The notes beneath the pieces are model-generated. The model did no database searches. It was not told where the DNA came from and worked only from the letters and a program-made list of their open reading frames with translations. DNA of 36,350 nucleotides from a virus. Numbering within the stretch: the stretch's first letter is position 1; each line of letters begins with the position of its first letter. The position numbers and the translations under genes are program-made. Below, one piece after another: positions 8,260 to 16,737 of the stretch. The stretch covers positions 1 to 36,350 of the IMG/VR virus record IMGVR_UViG_3300027320_000023. The stretch is one strand, 5' to 3'.

Positions 8260-8934
8260 TTAGCCCTGGATTGTCCAAGTTGGGGTTGATTTCGGCCTTA
8301 CCGACCAAAGTTGAGCTGTTGAAAGAAGGAGGTTTATGTCTGGCGTTCGGGATATCGCTGCGGCTGGCATTAAATCCAAAGAAACCGAAGCGCCCCATTC
8401 AGCTGGCGTTGTTTCAGCTTCAACGTGCGCCTCGCTTAGACTCACTACATAGCCATGAACCAGCTCAACATCGGGAGTCGACGCGGTTATAAAAACCGGG
8501 TCTAAAATGGTTCCTAATGATGTGTAGATTTCGACATTGGAAGTTGTTGCAACCGCTGCAGCAGGGTCTATATCGATGTAGTAGGTTGCACCGAGATTAA
8601 GTAGAGGAACGCTCGCAACGACAGCAACCGGCTGCAGCTGAACGCCGTGCTGAACATGTATTTCTAACTCTGGGACATCTGCGAACACCTGAGTTGAAAT
8701 TAAGTTAACGCTTGGCTCCAAACTGAAATCAATGTCGGGCGCAGATGCTTCAACGCTTACCGATTCAAGCTCAACGCCAAACTGAACCTGAAGCGAAATA
8801 AACGGCGCAACAATAACCGTAGTGGCCGGTGTTAGATCGACTTGATAAGCCGGGCTGTAATACACCTGATCTACAAGCGCACCTCTCCCGTCAGAGCCAC
8901 GCTGTTCTGTTAGCTCTCCGCGTCTATCAGCCAT
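8260..8934 (-). CDS. Internally repetitive beta protein
   Basis: 224 aa with a basic/Gly-rich N-terminus (MADRRGELTEQRGSDGRG) and then about four or five degenerate repeats of roughly 33 residues. Each contains a pattern like G-V-x-L-x-x-V-x-V-x-A-S-x-P-x-(L/I/V), for example VELESVSVEASAPDID, VQLQPVAVVASVPLLN and TILDPVFITASTPDVE. Such repeats suggest a beta-solenoid or beta-sandwich array, as in fibre or adhesin stalks. Its ATG overlaps the stop of the lyase gene. Function unknown; a fibre-associated role is inferred. Confidence 0.5.
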   Translation of the reverse strand: MADRRGELTEQRGSDGRGALVDQVYYSPAYQVDLTPATTVIVAPFISLQVQFGVELESVSVEASAPDIDFSLEPSVNLISTQVFADVPELEIHVQHGVQLQPVAVVASVPLLNLGATYYIDIDPAAAVATTSNVEIYTSLGTILDPVFITASTPDVELVHGYVVSLSEAHVEAETTPAEWGASVSLDLMPAAAISRTPDINLLLSTAQLWSVRPKSTPTWTIQG

Positions 8935-11621
8935 TACTGTTCGATCACCTGTATGCGTGTGTTGTACGTTTGGATGTCGCCGTACGCTGTTCCGCCAGAC
9001 GTGTAATCAGTGAATGACGATGAGTCAATTGGCACCGAGAATGAATTTGAATTGATGCTCGTTGCGGGTAACTCAACGCCGTTTAACTCTGTCATGCCGC
9101 CGATGCCGCCGAAATACACATAGTCACCACTACTGTATGGATGCCCAGTTGATGTAATAACGGCTGGATTGGCCTTTGTGATCCCAGTGATAGCAGACGT
9201 GTCCTGTCGCCAGCATTCGACCGCGTAGTATTTACCGGTGATAAGCTGGTTTATTGAGCCTGTGTCTAAGTCGGCTTCTACCAGAGTTGCAGCACCCGAT
9301 GTAAAAGCGATATCGCTCGCTACAAATAGCGGGGTCTTAGCATTGGATGCGCTTGTGTATCGATTGAAATCGTCATAGCCAACACAGAAGTCCATTGTTC
9401 CTGTGAATAGTGTGCCGCGATAAACTATCCGGTTGTCATCAGTGCCGTTGTAGTCATCCGCCCACGCAATGGTTTTTGGATTATCTGGGGCCGTTACCGG
9501 CTCAATACACTCGTCGGTTTTAGTGACAAGCGAATCGATGCCGTACACGCTCGTATAGACCATGTAGCCGCAGTGTTTTATTTCGGGATTTCGGGAATAG
9601 CTCAGCGTAATTTCTGGGGTTGTTGTTGTGCCGGAGAAAGCCGCAGTTGCGACAATGCCGTCAGAGCCTTGACCGGCTTTAACTTGCGCCACCGAGGGTG
9701 CGGTCTCGAAAGTATCATCGACGTAATAGTATTGACCCTCACCCTGCGCGCCATCGTTGACAATGTATGACGCAATATAATTTCCGAGAGTCGGCATGCT
9801 GATTGTTGACTCGGAAAAAATCGGCGCGGATGCGTCTGGAAGCTCAGCAGGGAATTCAAAATCTTCGTAGGTTGCCGCAGATCGATCAATCCAAACCGTG
9901 GTCGAATTTACAATGATCGATGCGCCATCGGTGTTAACGTTCGGCCCGTAATGGAACCGATGCGTACCCGTAGAGTCAGTCACGAACTTGAATTCGATGT
10001 GCCAAAGTCCGTTCAAATCCTGGTACTGCTGAGTGATTTCGTGGCCACTGCCGAAGCCGGTAGCGAAGAACGCCATCTCGCCCAGCGGGCCGGAGAAAAT
10101 TAGAGTATCTGAAGCCTCATTTCGAACCCGTATTCGAACCGCGTTTTGAGTCCCGGCTTTGAGCGTCATGCGCACTGTGATTTCATCGCCGGATGATGCG
10201 GACTCGATGCGATTTAAGTAGCCGAAATTAGTCCCGACATTCGTTACAGTCACCGCGTTTTGCTTTCCAAATTCGCCGGTCGCGGATGTTACGGTCGCGT
10301 CAAGGGGCGACCCCCAATTCGTGCCAACAGCAGGGTCGTCTATCTCGGATGAAAACAAAATGTTTGCGTTGTCGTAATAAAAACGCCAATCAACGGGGTT
10401 AAGCTGCAGTCCGGTAAAGTCGTTTGTTTCGAATCGGCCGCCCGTTGCATTAGAGTGAACTGCGGGCATGTCGGTTGTATTGCCGCTCTGATCCGTTGCG
10501 GATATGCGATAAACGCCGCTAATGTCACCGCCCAGCGCAGTGTAATAAACTGGTGTCTGCTCTGCGGGAACTGGTACGCCTAAATTTATTTCCGTTACTT
10601 CAAGCTCAGCCGTGGGTGCGCTCTCATCCCAAGCGGGTGAACATGCGCCGATAGTCCCAATCGTGAAAGAGCCATCACATAAACGCAGCTCATCAAAAAA
10701 AACCTGGCGCGGCCCGTTCTGGCCAGTGTCATTCGTTGAGTTCGGGTTTTGCATACACGCGCTGTAGTTGAACTGCGTGTCGCCGGAGCAATGCCATGAG
10801 TGCTTATATAGATTTATTGCTAGCTTGTGGGTTTGTGATTCGGTGTTGTCGCCGGTATCTGTAAAAACGGGCGTGTCGTTCCCGTTTAAATACAGCTTGA
10901 TAAAGCCGTTGCTACAGCCCGACCCGCATAAGCGAAAGTTCAGTAGCAGATCTTGCCATTCACCTTTAACCACAGGGTAAGTGTATGACTCGCCTGAATT
11001 GCTGTTTGCATTAGCAAAATTAAAAACGTAATTGCTGCCAACTACCCGTAGAACCACCGCGTTGGCCTCGTTGTTTCTGCTTTCATTTTTGAAAAACTGC
11101 ATCAGGCTTTCGAAGTTCGAATTCGGGTCTGTTATCCAGTTCGAGGGAACTTTATAACTCAGAGCAACCCAGTATTCAGTGCCTTCTTTGATCTGCCAGT
11201 CGGGATTATTTTGAGGGATAGACCAGCCCTGCCTTGGTTTTTGACGACCACCGTTGTTGTTTTTAGTAGTGCCGTCACCGCCGTTAAGGTTTCGATAATC
11301 GCACTGATAATAAACGCGGAAACGGCCACAATAATCACCGAATCGACACTCAGAACTAACTGCAGAAATCCCAGCGTTTTCGTTATATGTGTCAGTTGTC
11401 TTAGGGCAGTAGCTTGTCGTGGAGTTGGCGGGAGGCAGCATCGCCCCATACCAGCCGCAGTCATTTTCAGCAGTACATGGCCCTGACCCGGTATTCGGCT
11501 GCACTCGCCCTGTCTCGAAATCCAACTTATAAATAACGCCGGATGGCAAAGCCGCACTAACATTCAGGCATAAAAAAACCGCCACTAGGGCGGTCAGGAT
11601 GTTCATTTTAAGTAGTTTCAT
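8934..11621 (-). CDS. Large polysaccharide-lyase-like protein with signal peptide
   Basis: 895 aa. Residues 1-23 look like a Sec signal peptide (basic MKLLKMN, hydrophobic LTALVAVFLCL, AxA-like end VSAA). Residues 25-330 resemble the polysaccharide/heparin-lyase jellyroll type (KEGTEYWVALSYKVPSNW, NFESLMQFF, KGEWQDLLLNFRL, FFDELRL) with many Cys, which fits an exported protein. The rest is a string of Ig-like or carbohydrate-binding beta domains. It may depolymerise host capsule or slime, on the virion or as a secreted enzyme. The start overlaps the holin stop (ATGA). An intrinsic terminator is embedded in its signal-peptide codons. The catalytic family is not certain. Confidence 0.55.
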   Translation of the reverse strand: MKLLKMNILTALVAVFLCLNVSAALPSGVIYKLDFETGRVQPNTGSGPCTAENDCGWYGAMLPPANSTTSYCPKTTDTYNENAGISAVSSECRFGDYCGRFRVYYQCDYRNLNGGDGTTKNNNGGRQKPRQGWSIPQNNPDWQIKEGTEYWVALSYKVPSNWITDPNSNFESLMQFFKNESRNNEANAVVLRVVGSNYVFNFANANSNSGESYTYPVVKGEWQDLLLNFRLCGSGCSNGFIKLYLNGNDTPVFTDTGDNTESQTHKLAINLYKHSWHCSGDTQFNYSACMQNPNSTNDTGQNGPRQVFFDELRLCDGSFTIGTIGACSPAWDESAPTAELEVTEINLGVPVPAEQTPVYYTALGGDISGVYRISATDQSGNTTDMPAVHSNATGGRFETNDFTGLQLNPVDWRFYYDNANILFSSEIDDPAVGTNWGSPLDATVTSATGEFGKQNAVTVTNVGTNFGYLNRIESASSGDEITVRMTLKAGTQNAVRIRVRNEASDTLIFSGPLGEMAFFATGFGSGHEITQQYQDLNGLWHIEFKFVTDSTGTHRFHYGPNVNTDGASIIVNSTTVWIDRSAATYEDFEFPAELPDASAPIFSESTISMPTLGNYIASYIVNDGAQGEGQYYYVDDTFETAPSVAQVKAGQGSDGIVATAAFSGTTTTPEITLSYSRNPEIKHCGYMVYTSVYGIDSLVTKTDECIEPVTAPDNPKTIAWADDYNGTDDNRIVYRGTLFTGTMDFCVGYDDFNRYTSASNAKTPLFVASDIAFTSGAATLVEADLDTGSINQLITGKYYAVECWRQDTSAITGITKANPAVITSTGHPYSSGDYVYFGGIGGMTELNGVELPATSINSNSFSVPIDSSSFTDYTSGGTAYGDIQTYNTRIQVIEQ
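11572..11594 (-). terminator. Intrinsic terminator inside the lyase signal-peptide codons
   Basis: On the minus strand: stem ACCGCC, loop CTAGT, stem GGCGGT, then seven T and ATGCC. It lies entirely within codons 9-18 of the lyase gene, where it encodes the hydrophobic core TALVAVFLCL. The loop and 3' flank match the terminator at 3463-3485. Confidence 0.7.
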
Positions 11622-11992
11622 TTTTTAAACTTCGCTACGACACCTTCTACGGCACCGCCTCCATAATAAAACGCTACTATAATTGCCACCGGCATTCCCA
11701 GATTATCGTTGTTTCGTTCTGCTAATTTGTCGCTGACTTCCATTAACCCGCTCATGCCATCAACGAATCCGGATAGAGCAAACATCACGGCGCAAAGAAG
11801 CCATACAGCAACATAAGGAACAATGATAATCACCGCCAACCAACGCTGGGCAATCTTGAATGGCTCGATATTTTTCAGAACTTCAAGATAATGCTTTGCT
11901 CTTTCTTCAGGTGTAAAAAAAGCAGCATCGACACCGCTTGAAACTTTATCCACTATCTCAGATGCGCCAAACAGCTTTGCCCAGAAACTCAT
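11618..11992 (-). CDS. Holin of the 3TM family
   Basis: 124 aa. An amphipathic N-terminal part (FTPEERAKHYLEVLKNIEPF) is followed by membrane segments at about residues 50-73 (WLAVIIIVPYVAVWLLCAV) and 98-115 (GMPVAIIVAFYYGGGAVEG). This matches the phage '3TM holin' pattern, including the FTxEE start and the FYYGG end. Holins permeabilise the inner membrane and set lysis time. It is not beside the endolysin, which is about 3.2 kb upstream in the same operon. Confidence 0.75.
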   Translation of the reverse strand: MSFWAKLFGASEIVDKVSSGVDAAFFTPEERAKHYLEVLKNIEPFKIAQRWLAVIIIVPYVAVWLLCAVMFALSGFVDGMSGLMEVSDKLAERNNDNLGMPVAIIVAFYYGGGAVEGVVAKFKK

Positions 11993-11995
11993 AAA

Positions 11996-12283
11996 TCAAT
12001 CACCCTTCTGATCGCTTCGGAATAACAACCTGTCCAGCTTTTCTTCAAATCGGTCAAACCGCTTATCCATGTGCTGTATTTGGCTTAAAATATCGGCCTT
12101 CATTTCTGTCAGCTTTTTGTCATGCTCTGCAACTGAAACTTTGTTTAATTCAAGCGCGGCTATGCGCCTTGAATGTTCGTCACGGTCTTTATCAATTCGA
12201 GCCAGCGCACGTTGCATTAGGAATGCCGCCGCTCCGCCCAACAAGGCGATAATCCAAAACCAAAACTGCTTGAGTTCATCCAC
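11996..12283 (-). CDS. Single-TM coiled-coil protein (XhlA-like or spanin-like)
   Basis: 95 aa: one N-terminal membrane segment at about residues 7-25 (FWFWIIALLGGAAAFLMQ), then a long charged coiled coil to the C-terminus (DKDRDEHSRRIAALELNKV and MDKRFDRFEEKLDRLLF). A membrane anchor plus periplasmic coiled coil next to a holin suits either an XhlA-like lysis accessory protein or an inner-membrane spanin. No separate lipoprotein spanin partner was found nearby, so which one is open. Confidence 0.55.
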   Translation of the reverse strand: MDELKQFWFWIIALLGGAAAFLMQRALARIDKDRDEHSRRIAALELNKVSVAEHDKKLTEMKADILSQIQHMDKRFDRFEEKLDRLLFRSDQKGD

Positions 12284-12293
12284 ATTTCACACC

Positions 12294-13430
12294 TTACTGC
12301 GTATCGTCAGCGACATAATCAATGACTGCCGGGGTATCTTCATACAAGGCAGCGCCAAAAATAAGACGGCACATATCCTGTGCAAATCGACGCTGAAAAT
12401 GCAAATTAGGGTGCACCAAATCGAGCATCCAGCCATTATCATTAAAGTAGTCGTAATCGCCGTATTCTGTCTTTAGATTGAAAAGAGTGCGGTATAACGA
12501 TGCATCGGCTAAATCACTGTAAATTGAATCGTAACCAGTGATATCATCTTGATCGTTATCGTTGGGCCTGACAATAATTGTGGTAGTGCGCTCAGGAAAT
12601 TTTCCTAAGATTGACGACATAGCTGTTTCAAAAACTTCGTTTGTGTTGCCACTTAAGCCATCATTCATTCCCGCATTTAGGATCGCGTGGTTAACTCCGA
12701 GCCGCGACATCCACTCAGCCTGAAAGGCGTCATCCAATTTATCGAAATTCTCCGCAGTCATGCCGCCCGTTGCCGCATTGATAAAGCAAGGCCCGCCACT
12801 ACCTGAGTAAAACATAATGCCGTAAATCGTGAGGTCGCCATCAAGCGCAGCGTTACGCACACGAACGCTATTTGCACCTGATGCATACGCACTGTCTGAC
12901 GTCTCGCCATCGAGCAGGAAGTTAGTAATGCGCTGGCTACCGATGCCCAGCGTGCCATCACTATCTACGTCAATCGACGCGCCAGAAATCGGCCTATCTA
13001 TAGCGAAAGATGCCCCGCCTGGTTGCTGTAAATAGTAAACATCACAGTACGCCCAATTGAATTCCGGCGTCACCTGAAAAGTGACGTTTCCACTCGTTGC
13101 TGCATAAGCTCCCTTGCCTTCGAGCGAGTATTTTTTTCGGTCATCCTGAAAGTTGAGGGCATCGACTAAAGAAAATCCGGACTTATATGTATCAACTTCT
13201 AACCACGTACCGGTCTGGCTATGAAACGGAATCCATCGACCACCCCAGCCAGCAACGCCGCGCGCCATCTTCTCAAACACAACATCGTAAGAATGCCCAC
13301 TAACGCCATTCGTCAGCGAATCAATACCTAACCAAACTACAGCATTATTTCTTGCGTCGAACTGTTTTAACGCCTTCCCTATACCCTCCGGAGTCATCCC
13401 GCTTGTCAGCGTAAAAAGGTCAAAACTCAT
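12294..13430 (-). CDS. SGNH/GDSL-family hydrolase, probable tail esterase
   Basis: 378 aa. SGNH blocks are visible: block I GIDSLT with the nucleophile Ser38, block III NAGMND near residue 250, and block V DLVHPN near residue 340 providing Asp and His. Between blocks I and III there is a beta-rich insertion. SGNH enzymes on phage tails often remove acetyl groups from capsular or O-antigen sugars. It lies directly after the tailspike gene, with the stop and start sharing a base (TAATG), which suggests the two act on the same surface polymer. Confidence 0.75.
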   Translation of the reverse strand: MSFDLFTLTSGMTPEGIGKALKQFDARNNAVVWLGIDSLTNGVSGHSYDVVFEKMARGVAGWGGRWIPFHSQTGTWLEVDTYKSGFSLVDALNFQDDRKKYSLEGKGAYAATSGNVTFQVTPEFNWAYCDVYYLQQPGGASFAIDRPISGASIDVDSDGTLGIGSQRITNFLLDGETSDSAYASGANSVRVRNAALDGDLTIYGIMFYSGSGGPCFINAATGGMTAENFDKLDDAFQAEWMSRLGVNHAILNAGMNDGLSGNTNEVFETAMSSILGKFPERTTTIIVRPNDNDQDDITGYDSIYSDLADASLYRTLFNLKTEYGDYDYFNDNGWMLDLVHPNLHFQRRFAQDMCRLIFGAALYEDTPAVIDYVADDTQ

Positions 13431-15154
13431 TATTCATACTCCGATAAATCTTCCTGCCAAATTGTGTTGAGCACCGAACCTGCGCCGTTGTTTTCTCTGA
13501 TCAAACCATTGCCGTCCAATTGGCTCGGCAGGTTAGCTAATCCCTCGACGACAACGCCTCCGATAACCCAATTTTCCGCCCAAATCTTTTTGATGTTTGC
13601 GGCAATAGCAACTTCTGGGTCGGATGCCGTGGTTTCGTTATCCAATTCAACGCCATTGGCATACAAAAACGACTGCTTATATGGCGCGTTTGGCATCGTC
13701 AGGTTATTAACTCGAACATCAAAAACAGCGTCTCCAGCGTCAGGCTCGCCCCAATACTTGCCGATGTGGTAAGCCTGCAGGCGCATACCCATGATTCTGA
13801 GAAGGTGTTCTTCTTCAATGATTAGATTGTTGAAAATGATGCCGCCTGCTTTGCCACCTGAGTTCACCGCCATGCAGGATATAATTGCGGACGTGCTGCG
13901 CCATTCTGGGTGATCGACTTCAGTGCTTTGGTAGTCGGTAATAACATCTGATCGAACGACTATCATTTTTTCAATGACGTTCCCGGTCGGCGCGTTACTC
14001 AAATTCCAGCCCAATTTGCCAGGGCTTCCCGCCGTCATTTGCCAAACGATTATTCGTTCGTGCGTTTGGTCGCCGTAATACCACTTGCACTGATCGTCGT
14101 GCGTTTTAACAAAAACCCAGCCCGTGCTGGTTGAGCCTGGGCCTAACGTCATGCCGTCTTGAGTTGGGTTCCAGCTCATCATCGAGACGTGATCAAGGTC
14201 GCATTCGTTGTAGCTGACGATGCAGGCCTTTTTAGGGTCAGTAATCGTTATTCCGGAAATGCGATTATTAACGCCGTTTGCAGAGCCGGAGCCTACCGAG
14301 TTAACGGTAAAATCAAAGGCATGCCCGTACCAGCCTTCGGCAGGGTCAGATAAGCCCAGCGTAGTGATAACACCGTTGCCGTGGACATGGATATTGCTGG
14401 GGTCGCTCTGTGAGGCCACGTAGCCGACTTTTACGACTGCACCCCAATCAAGATAAATATGAGAGCCGTTCGCAAGCGCCTGGTCTAGCCCAACTTCGTG
14501 AATGCCTGGGCCGTAATACGTCAAGCCCTCAGCCTCGAAATCTTCGGGTACGTCATCCTCAAGTGGGGCCAAAAATATGAAAAGAGGATGCTTAACTATC
14601 TGCTTGGTGACTTCACCGATGCCGGTGATTGTCGCCGTAATCTCCGCAATTTCGTCGATTTCGACCGTGTAAGCATCTGGCTCAGTCAGCGTAAAAGTGA
14701 CCGAATCTCCACTGATTACTGGCGTTATGCTGCGCTCCAAAGGCCGGACAACTACGCTGGTAATGTCTTCGGCATCAAGACGGTTGATCGTCACGATAAC
14801 CGGATCATCGCTTCGGATTTTTGTGAAATGATTCGCGGTTTGCTGGTAATCAACAAGTCCCGCCCAGCCGGGTGTATTGTCGTTATCACTCTGATAAACG
14901 AATGAATCTACTGAGGAGGTGCCTGCTTGTCTAACCGTTGCTGAAAAACGATCAGACTCAAATGCGCTTGCAACAGCTTCGATAACTGGGAACGCTTGGA
15001 ATGTCGGCTGTACAACTAACTGGGCTATCGGCGCGGAATAAACTACATACTGCCCGCCATACATAACGTAATCAGATTGATACCGGACAGCGTCAAATGG
15101 GACTCCAGGCACCCCACCAATCACATTTTTAATGACGCTGCCGATTACTGACAT
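13430..15154 (-). CDS. Beta-helix tailspike / glycanase-like protein
   Basis: About 574 aa from the ATG at 15154 (MSVIGSVIKNVIGGVPGVPF), a typical tailspike-style N-terminus. The open frame extends 17 codons further to 15205, but that extension looks non-native. An N-terminal head of about 110 aa and an Ig-like domain are followed from about residue 210 by a right-handed beta-helix (GLTYYGPGIHEV, IYLDWGAVVKVGY, IHVHGNGVITTLG, NRISGITITDPKKACIVSY). The 'YYGPGIHEV ... HGNGVI' pattern recalls GH28/GH49-type glycanases. Role: receptor polysaccharide binding and cleavage. The exact glycosidase family is uncertain. Confidence 0.7.
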   Translation of the reverse strand: MSVIGSVIKNVIGGVPGVPFDAVRYQSDYVMYGGQYVVYSAPIAQLVVQPTFQAFPVIEAVASAFESDRFSATVRQAGTSSVDSFVYQSDNDNTPGWAGLVDYQQTANHFTKIRSDDPVIVTINRLDAEDITSVVVRPLERSITPVISGDSVTFTLTEPDAYTVEIDEIAEITATITGIGEVTKQIVKHPLFIFLAPLEDDVPEDFEAEGLTYYGPGIHEVGLDQALANGSHIYLDWGAVVKVGYVASQSDPSNIHVHGNGVITTLGLSDPAEGWYGHAFDFTVNSVGSGSANGVNNRISGITITDPKKACIVSYNECDLDHVSMMSWNPTQDGMTLGPGSTSTGWVFVKTHDDQCKWYYGDQTHERIIVWQMTAGSPGKLGWNLSNAPTGNVIEKMIVVRSDVITDYQSTEVDHPEWRSTSAIISCMAVNSGGKAGGIIFNNLIIEEEHLLRIMGMRLQAYHIGKYWGEPDAGDAVFDVRVNNLTMPNAPYKQSFLYANGVELDNETTASDPEVAIAANIKKIWAENWVIGGVVVEGLANLPSQLDGNGLIRENNGAGSVLNTIWQEDLSEYE

Positions 15155-15227
15155 TATTCGCTCGTATAAGATGACCCACCAGTTTGAGGGCGACCGCATG
15201 TGCAATCCGTTAACCTTGGCGGGTACG

Positions 15228-15545
15228 TTAAATTAGTTTTGGGTTCTCAGGATCGTACTCGCAATGAATATGATCCATTTCGCAGACAACATCATAATCG
15301 TGCCCAAGCGCCACACTGATCTGCTTGGCCACCAGTTGCGCTTCTGCCTTCGACGTGAAGTAGAAAGTCCTGTAATCGCAAGCCCTTGATTTATAATGCA
15401 ATGAATTTGCACTGTGCTTGCTGTCATTGCCGGACGTTATAACCAGCTCTTGACCGTGCTCACGATAAATTACCGCAGCAATCGCATTTGCAACCTGCAT
15501 CATCGGATGCAATCCGTAAATGTTTGCGCCGGGCTTGATTTTCAT
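15228..15545 (-). CDS. Peptidase M15-type endolysin
   Basis: 105 aa. The zinc-peptidase signature is H50-x6-D57 (SLHYKSRACDYRT) and the C-terminal HxH pair in DHIHCEY (H92, H94), as in small M15 peptidases used as phage endolysins to cut peptidoglycan peptide crosslinks. It has no signal peptide, so it would need the holin for access. It is the first gene after the late terminators, where lambda-like phages keep lysis genes. Confidence 0.75.
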   Translation of the reverse strand: MKIKPGANIYGLHPMMQVANAIAAVIYREHGQELVITSGNDSKHSANSLHYKSRACDYRTFYFTSKAEAQLVAKQISVALGHDYDVVCEMDHIHCEYDPENPKLI

Positions 15546-15554
15546 GAGGCACCA

Positions 15555-15609
15555 AATAAAAAAGCCCGGTCAATCTCCGGGCATAAAAAAACCCCGGTTA
15601 AGGGGGTTT
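15555..15609 (-). terminator. Two tandem intrinsic terminators before the late genes (tR'-like)
   Basis: Minus-strand order: first a hairpin with stem AAACCCC/GGGGTTT followed by a run of T; then, about 10 nt later, a hairpin with stem GCCCGG/CCGGGC followed by six T. Both lie between the candidate late promoter and the endolysin gene, as lambda tR' lies downstream of PR'. This is where Q antitermination would act. Confidence 0.8.
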
Positions 15610-15658
15610 GAGGGGGAATTCTTGGGAGCGCAGGGGTCATTACCCCATTATTGATAAT

Positions 15659-15687
15659 AAATTAGCCTGTTTTGGGGAATCAGTCAA
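15659..15687 (-). promoter_or_regulatory. Candidate late promoter (PR'-like)
   Basis: Minus strand: -35 TTGACT (15682-15687), 17-nt spacer, -10 TAATTT (15659-15664). The -35 overlaps the stop codon of the Q-like gene. A small hairpin (GGGGT-AATG-ACCCC, 15634-15647) lies in the early transcribed region before the tandem terminators. Confidence 0.6.
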
Positions 15688-16276
15688 TAACTGCGTGTCG
15701 CAAATATCTGATTTTGTTTTCTATGGTAATCAAGGCGCTGGTAATGATGTCTTTCCTTTCTGACCATTTCGAAGAGTAAGTCTTGTGGTCTATATCGAGG
15801 CGAGAAGCATAGTGCCGGTTTGATTTACGCTTAACTCCGTTGCCTATGGCTGTCCTGGAAAACTCATCATCTTTTTCGCCGTCACAGTGGTTGCACTGCT
15901 TGGGCTGGCCATGCTTATCTTTTCTAACGCCGGTTCCGCAGCAGTATTTACATAGCACAAGTCGTGGGTTGATTCGCTCTTCGATGCAAATCTCAGCCAG
16001 AGTTCGTAAAACTGGCTTACCAGGCACCACATCCCATCCGTGATCATTCGCGATACCGACAACCCAGAGATAAGCTGATCGATCCAAATCAGTGCCATGG
16101 CCGTATGGCTCGGATTGGAGAAATACTGCAGATAGATATCGGTACTCGAAGTCAGTGAAATTACAATAAGATAATGCGGCCGCAATGTCCGAGCTGGTTA
16201 ATTCAGCTTTTCCGCCAAAGCCTTGATCATGCTGTGCCGCCCGAACCGTCATTTTCAGAAGCTGCTTTACGCTCAT
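15680..16276 (-). CDS. Q-like late antiterminator candidate
   Basis: 198 aa with a zinc motif at C109-x2-C112/C113 and C128-x2-C131, including CxGTG as in lambdoid Q proteins of the '82/933W' zinc type. A basic helical C-terminus (HYASRLDIDHKTYSSKW) could bind DNA. It is the last gene before the late promoter and tandem terminators, the usual place of Q. It overlaps the 87-aa gene by 50 nt. The sequence is diverged from classic Q, so the call depends on motif plus position. Confidence 0.65.
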   Translation of the reverse strand: MSVKQLLKMTVRAAQHDQGFGGKAELTSSDIAAALSYCNFTDFEYRYLSAVFLQSEPYGHGTDLDRSAYLWVVGIANDHGWDVVPGKPVLRTLAEICIEERINPRLVLCKYCCGTGVRKDKHGQPKQCNHCDGEKDDEFSRTAIGNGVKRKSNRHYASRLDIDHKTYSSKWSERKDIITSALITIENKIRYLRHAVID

Positions 16277-16490
16277 TCTTTCTCGCCTTCAATCTCTGAT
16301 TATGTTCCTGGCCCCATACCGGCTTAAACGGTACGGTCTCTGTAGCTCCCTGCGTTATCGGCTCTCCGTGTTCGGCTATCCAATCATCCATCAGCCGCCT
16401 TAACTCTTCCCTCTCTGCCGCCTTCGATGACAATGATCGCACATCGTCAGGGTAATCGAAATACTCAACTTCGTCCGGTGTTTCTAGCAT
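16227..16490 (-). CDS. Hypothetical acidic/helical protein
   Basis: 87 aa. Acidic N-terminus with a predicted helix (SSKAAEREELRRLMDDWIAE), a Pro/Thr-rich middle (ITQGATETVPFKPVWG) and a basic tail. Overlaps both neighbours, consistent with a tightly packed early operon before the Q-like gene. No family recognised. Confidence 0.55.
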   Translation of the reverse strand: MLETPDEVEYFDYPDDVRSLSSKAAEREELRRLMDDWIAEHGEPITQGATETVPFKPVWGQEHNQRLKARKNERKAASENDGSGGTA

Positions 16491-16737
16491 TTTCCAGCGC
16501 CCAGTTGATCCGGTTTAGATTTTCCTTTGCGCTATGGCCCTGGCTAACGATCAGTTGATTAACTCGCTCATGCTCAACGTCAAAGCCGCATCCGGACAAG
16601 GCACTAAGCTGGTTTGCATGGCGCTTTATCGACTCCGACATTGATACCATGTTGTCGGAAATGTAGTGCGTCCAGATCAAGCGCCAGTTGTCGAGTAGCA
16701 TTCGGGATTTTGGGTCTATTTTCGTGTAGTTCATCAT
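16465..16737 (-). CDS. Hypothetical helical protein (nin-like region)
   Basis: 90 aa from ATG at 16737 (MMNYTKIDPKSRMLLDNW). An in-frame TTG at 16776 lacks a ribosome binding site. Mostly helical, with aromatic residues in RLIWTHYISDNMVSM. Overlaps the start of the 87-aa gene and most of the small zinc-motif ORF in another frame. Function unknown. Confidence 0.55.
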   Translation of the reverse strand: MMNYTKIDPKSRMLLDNWRLIWTHYISDNMVSMSESIKRHANQLSALSGCGFDVEHERVNQLIVSQGHSAKENLNRINWALENARNTGRS

